DNA of 6,202 bases from positions 1 through 6,202 of the forward strand of contig JAQVLH010000070.1 of NCBI GenBank assembly GCA_028704265.1, in the 5' to 3' direction. The notes beneath the pieces were generated by a model, which ran no database searches, had not been told where the DNA came from, and saw only the letters and a list, made by a program, of their open reading frames with translations. Source of the DNA: Candidatus Nanoarchaeia archaeon. GTDB lineage: Archaea; Nanobdellota; Nanobdellia; Tiddalikarchaeales; Tiddalikarchaeaceae. Made by a program: the position numbers and the translations under genes. Shown in pieces: positions 4,508-6,202 of this stretch (position 1 is the first letter of the stretch; each line of letters opens with the position of its first letter).

Positions 4508-4567
4508 ATGAATAATGCTAGTTATTTTTCTAACAGTAATATTTTAGCATTATTAATTTTATTATAA
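4508..4567 (+). CDS. Putative leucine-rich leader peptide of leuA (19 residues)
   Basis: The frame reads MNNASYFSNSNILALLILL followed by TAA. The last eight residues contain five Leu, all TTA codons, plus one Ile and one Ala. It starts exactly where the TATA box at 4475-4484 predicts a leaderless start, stops 47 nt before leuA, and its stop codon abuts an RNA hairpin. This is the plan of bacterial leucine-operon leader peptides, where slow decoding of clustered Leu codons reports leucine starvation to the downstream gene. What is seen is the frame, its codons and its placement. That it is translated and regulatory is inference. In such AT-rich DNA, TTA codons are common and a short frame can arise by chance, so position upstream of a leucine-synthesis gene is the main argument. 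Confidence 0.5.
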   Translation: MNNASYFSNSNILALLILL

Positions 4568-4607
4568 CTCTTGCCTATTAATTTTTAGGTAAGGGTAAGC
4601 AGGGGTT
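4511..4607 (+). promoter_or_regulatory. Candidate attenuator: nested and alternative hairpins in the leuA leader RNA
   Basis: Three stems can be drawn. Stem A is a perfect 10-bp inverted repeat, AATAATGCTA (4511-4520) with TAGCATTATT (4545-4554), inside the leader frame; its 3' arm holds the first Leu codons. Stem I pairs 4567-4577 with 4586-4596 (11 bp including two G-U) around an 8-nt loop, starting at the last base of the leader stop. Stem II pairs 4566-4574 with 4599-4607 (9 bp including two G-U) and would bury AGGGG (4601-4605), the probable leuA ribosome-binding site nine bases before its ATG. Stems I and II share the same 5' arm and cannot coexist. A ribosome at the leader stop would mask that arm. 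TTTTCTTT (4606-4613) is a possible weak termination tract. Pairings were drawn by hand, without energy calculation. Confidence 0.45.
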
Positions 4608-4614
4608 TTCTTTA

Positions 4615-5796
4615 ATGACTAATGATAATTTAGCTAAAAAAATAAAAATTTTTGACACAACTCTAAGGGATGGGGAGCAAAGCCCCGGAGCATCAATGAA
4701 TGCTTTTGAAAAATTAGAGATAGCTAGGCAGTTAGCGAAATTAAATGTTGATATTATTGAAGCAGGATTTGCAGTATCAAGCAATGATGATTTTGAAGCT
4801 GTTAAAAAAATAGCAATGGAAATAAAAGGGCCAGTTATTTGCTCGCTTGCCAGATTGGTGAAAGAAGATATTGACAGGGCTTGGGAAGCTGTGAAATATT
4901 CAAATAATCCAAGAATTCATGTTTTTATTGCAACTTCAAAGATTCATATTGAAAAAAAGCTGAAAATGAGCAATGAAAAAGTTATTTCAAATATTAAAGA
5001 TATGGTTTCATATGCCAAATCATTATGCAATGATATTGAATTCTCTGCAGAGGATGCTTCAAGAACTGATTTTGATTTTATGATTTTGGCTTTAAAAACT
5101 GCTATTATTGCAGGTGCATCAACAATTAATATTCCTGACACAGTAGGCTATGCTCAGCCGCAAGAGTTTGGCAAAAGAATTAAAAAAATAATTAAAGAAT
5201 TAAAAGATTTAATTGATAAAAAAAATATTACTGTCAGCGTTCATTGCCATGATGATTTAGGAAATGCTGTTGCCAATTCATTAAGCGGAATAAAAAATGG
5301 AGCAACTCAGGTTGAAGGATGCATTAATGGAATAGGCGAAAGGGCAGGAAATTGCGCAATCGAGGAATTGATTATGAATCTTGAAACAAGAAAAAATTAC
5401 TATAATTGCTGCACTGAAATTAATTTAAAGGAAATATTTCTTACTTCTAAATTGGTGAGCGAAATTACTGGGTTAAACCTTTCCAGAAACAAGGCAATTG
5501 TTGGAAGGAATGCTTTTTCGCATGAAGCTGGAATTCACCAGCATGGAATGTTTGCTGACAAAAATACTTATGAAATAATGAACAAGGAAAGCATTGGATG
5601 GATTGGAGAAAGCATTGTTATTGGAAAGCATTCAGGAAAACATGCAATTAAGGAAATTTTAACTAAATCCGGATATAATATTACTGAACCAATATTAAAT
5701 GAAATAAACCTGAAAGTTAAAAATTTGGCAGATTTAAAGAAACAAATAACAAATGAATCAATAATAGAAATGGCAAATAATTCAATTAAAAATTAA
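4615..5796 (+). CDS. leuA: 2-Isopropylmalate synthase (LeuA), short form without regulatory domain
   Basis: LeuA condenses acetyl-CoA with 2-oxoisovalerate to 2-isopropylmalate, the committed step of leucine synthesis. The 393 residues show the signature IFDTTLRDGEQSPGASM (12-28; R17, D18), IHVFIATSKIHIEKKLKMS (101-119), FSAEDASRTD (143-152), metal-binding HCHDDLGNAVANS (210-222; H210, H212) and EGCINGIGERAGN (234-246; N246), then the subdomain segment NAFSHEAGIHQHGM (299-312; catalytic-type His308) and IGKHSGKHA (336-344). SPGASM and the GIHQ region favour LeuA over homocitrate or citramalate synthase, although specificity in this family is hard to call. The usual ~500-residue enzymes carry a C-terminal leucine-binding domain; this protein ends just after the subdomain linker, so feedback inhibition by leucine is probably absent. 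No leuB, C or D is adjacent. The ATG at 4615 has AGGGG nine bases upstream and is preceded by the leader region. Confidence 0.9.
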   Translation: MTNDNLAKKIKIFDTTLRDGEQSPGASMNAFEKLEIARQLAKLNVDIIEAGFAVSSNDDFEAVKKIAMEIKGPVICSLARLVKEDIDRAWEAVKYSNNPRIHVFIATSKIHIEKKLKMSNEKVISNIKDMVSYAKSLCNDIEFSAEDASRTDFDFMILALKTAIIAGASTINIPDTVGYAQPQEFGKRIKKIIKELKDLIDKKNITVSVHCHDDLGNAVANSLSGIKNGATQVEGCINGIGERAGNCAIEELIMNLETRKNYYNCCTEINLKEIFLTSKLVSEITGLNLSRNKAIVGRNAFSHEAGIHQHGMFADKNTYEIMNKESIGWIGESIVIGKHSGKHAIKEILTKSGYNITEPILNEINLKVKNLADLKKQITNESIIEMANNSIKN

Positions 5797-5803
5797 TTAA
5801 AAA

Positions 5804-5812
5804 TATATTTTT
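5804..5812 (+). terminator. Weak T-tract after leuA
   Basis: TATATTTTT begins 8 nt after the leuA stop and ends in five T. It is the only U-rich tract between leuA and the oppositely oriented tRNA, so it is the likely end of the leuA transcript. Confidence 0.3.
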
Positions 5813-5816
5813 CAAT

Positions 5817-5825
5817 AAAAAAAAA
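5817..5825 (-). terminator. T-tract terminator of tRNA-Gln
   Basis: On the minus strand nine T in a row begin 5 nt past the discriminator base of the tRNA. This is a typical archaeal U-run terminator. Confidence 0.5.
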
Positions 5826-5829
5826 TCTT

Positions 5830-5902
5830 TAGCCCTGCCAGGATTCGAACCTGGGTTATCTGGTTCAAAGCCAGAAGTCCTTGACCACTAGACTACAGGG
5901 CT
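5830..5902 (-). tRNA. tRNA-Gln (anticodon UUG)
   Basis: The 73-nt cloverleaf folds completely. The acceptor stem AGCCCTG (5902-5896) pairs with CAGGGCT (5837-5831), with discriminator A at 5830. A 3-bp D stem GTC/GAC encloses a loop containing GTGGT. The anticodon stem is TCTGG/CCAGA with loop CTTTGAA, giving anticodon UUG (5868-5866), which reads CAA and, by wobble, CAG. The T stem CCAGG/CCTGG encloses TTCGAAT, and the variable loop is 4 nt. CCA is not encoded and no intron is seen. The first pair A1:U72 is the archaeal tRNA-Gln form recognised by the GatDE amidotransferase, which makes Gln-tRNA from Glu-tRNA in archaea. The inverted pieces AAAAATCTTT (5821-5830) and AAAGATTTTT (5918-5927) flank the gene; the first includes the terminator tract. 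Confidence 0.96.
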
Positions 5903-5931
5903 AAAATAAATAAGAAAAAAGATTTTTCAAT

Positions 5932-5940
5932 TTAAAAAAT
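5932..5940 (-). promoter_or_regulatory. TATA-like box for tRNA-Gln
   Basis: TTTTTTAAA on the minus strand lies 30-38 nt before the first base of the mature tRNA, a normal distance if a few 5' nucleotides are trimmed by RNase P. Its T-run also falls just after the stop of the upstream gene, so it may double as that gene's terminator. Confidence 0.4.
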
Positions 5941-5943
5941 CTT

Positions 5944-6183
5944 TTATTTCTTTACCTTGTTCTTTAATATAGTATTTGCATTATCAATGCATTCCATCAA
6001 AGTAAGCACAATATCATAATCCGTTTTTTGGATTAATATATCATTAAGCCCTTCCCTTATTATTGTAAGTCTGACATCAACTTTTCCAGTATTTTTATCA
6101 TCATGCACTCTTTTTATGAAAACCTTAATGCCTTTAATTGAAGACTGATAAGAAGGCAGAAGCTTTAGCTGAGTCTTAATCAT
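5944..6183 (-). CDS. Small hypothetical protein, start uncertain at window edge
   Basis: I do not recognise the family. From the ATG at 6183 the product has 79 residues and ends in a basic tail (KNKVKK). It looks like a small soluble alpha/beta domain: strands around GIKVFIKRVHD (18-28) and KVDVRLTIIREG (34-45), then a helix around TDYDIVLTLMECIDNANTIL (54-73). No membrane segment or metal motif is seen. The frame stays open upstream of the ATG to the right edge (codons for V-D-E-I-K-K), and no Shine-Dalgarno precedes the ATG. The true start may therefore lie beyond the window, making this the C-terminal part of a longer protein. The stop lies 41 nt upstream of tRNA-Gln on the same strand. 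Confidence 0.6.
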   Translation of the reverse strand: MIKTQLKLLPSYQSSIKGIKVFIKRVHDDKNTGKVDVRLTIIREGLNDILIQKTDYDIVLTLMECIDNANTILKNKVKK

Positions 6184-6202
6184 TTTTTTTATTTCATCAA
6201 CG

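Noticed and set aside
4567..4614. Classical hairpin plus U-run terminator before leuA
   Set aside because: The 11-bp hairpin is followed by AAGCAGGGG, not by a U-run; TTTTCTTT comes 10 nt later and is interrupted. I therefore favour a translational switch and list the tract only as a possible weak terminator.
4565..4614. T-box or other known metabolite riboswitch upstream of leuA
   Set aside because: I see no conserved T-box core, no specifier-loop layout, and the leader of about 107 nt is too short and too AT-rich to match a known riboswitch class.
4578..4784. Minus-strand 68-residue frame over the leuA start
   Set aside because: It lies antisense to the strongly conserved LeuA N-terminus and shows only the complement of that coding pattern. 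The same applies to minus-strand frames at 4944-5141 and 2981-3166.
5821..5927. Integration (att) site at tRNA-Gln
   Set aside because: The flanking AAAAATCTTT/AAAGATTTTT pieces are inverted and A/T-only. No duplicated tRNA 3' end, integrase or direct repeat is present.

Overview
This is an AT-rich window that reads as a piece of an archaeal chromosome, most likely from a small-genome DPANN lineage (Woesearchaeota/Pacearchaeota type). The archaeal assignment rests on four things. Most genes have an A/T-only TATA-like box of the TTTAAATA type about 21-37 nt upstream of the ATG and no Shine-Dalgarno, so their transcripts are probably leaderless. The left edge holds the N-terminus of a geranylgeranyl-reductase-family flavoprotein, typical of archaeal lipid synthesis. 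The tRNA-Gln has the A1:U72 pair typical of archaea. Intergenic regions are short and T-rich. The lineage is inferred from style, not from a marker gene.

Layout, left to right. Positions 1-186 (minus) are the start of the geranylgeranyl-reductase-family protein. A divergent intergenic region carries a perfect 25-bp tandem repeat, each copy holding a TATA-like core. Then comes an AlkD-like DNA-alkylation repair protein (275-976, plus), which ends in a TTATAA palindrome that also supplies the stop codon of a convergent 65-residue gene (971-1168, minus). RlmH, the 23S rRNA pseudouridine methyltransferase (1313-1732), is followed by two small membrane-protein genes (1788-2174, 2171-2419) joined by an ATGA overlap with a GGAGG site. 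Next is a 281-residue protein made of little more than the H-cluster domain of [FeFe] hydrogenases (2448-3293), convergent with a YkgJ-type Cys-rich metal-binding protein (3307-3780, minus). A five-helix, possibly DedA/VTT-like membrane protein follows (3878-4423, minus), divergent from leuA (4615-5796, plus). The window ends with tRNA-Gln(UUG) (5830-5902, minus) and a small hypothetical protein (5944-6183, minus).

The most interesting element lies in front of leuA. Its TATA box is placed to start a transcript at about 4508, where a 19-codon reading frame, MNNASYFSNSNILALLILL-stop, begins. Five of its last seven codons are Leu (TTA), and it stops 47 nt before leuA. The RNA after this stop can form two mutually exclusive hairpins sharing a 5' arm, one of which buries the probable leuA ribosome-binding site. 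LeuA itself lacks the C-terminal domain through which leucine normally inhibits the enzyme. Together this suggests leader-peptide (attenuation-like) control of leucine synthesis in an archaeon. The second notable item is the minimal [FeFe]-hydrogenase-like protein, which keeps all four expected H-cluster cysteines. No intergenic stretch exceeds about 200 bases.
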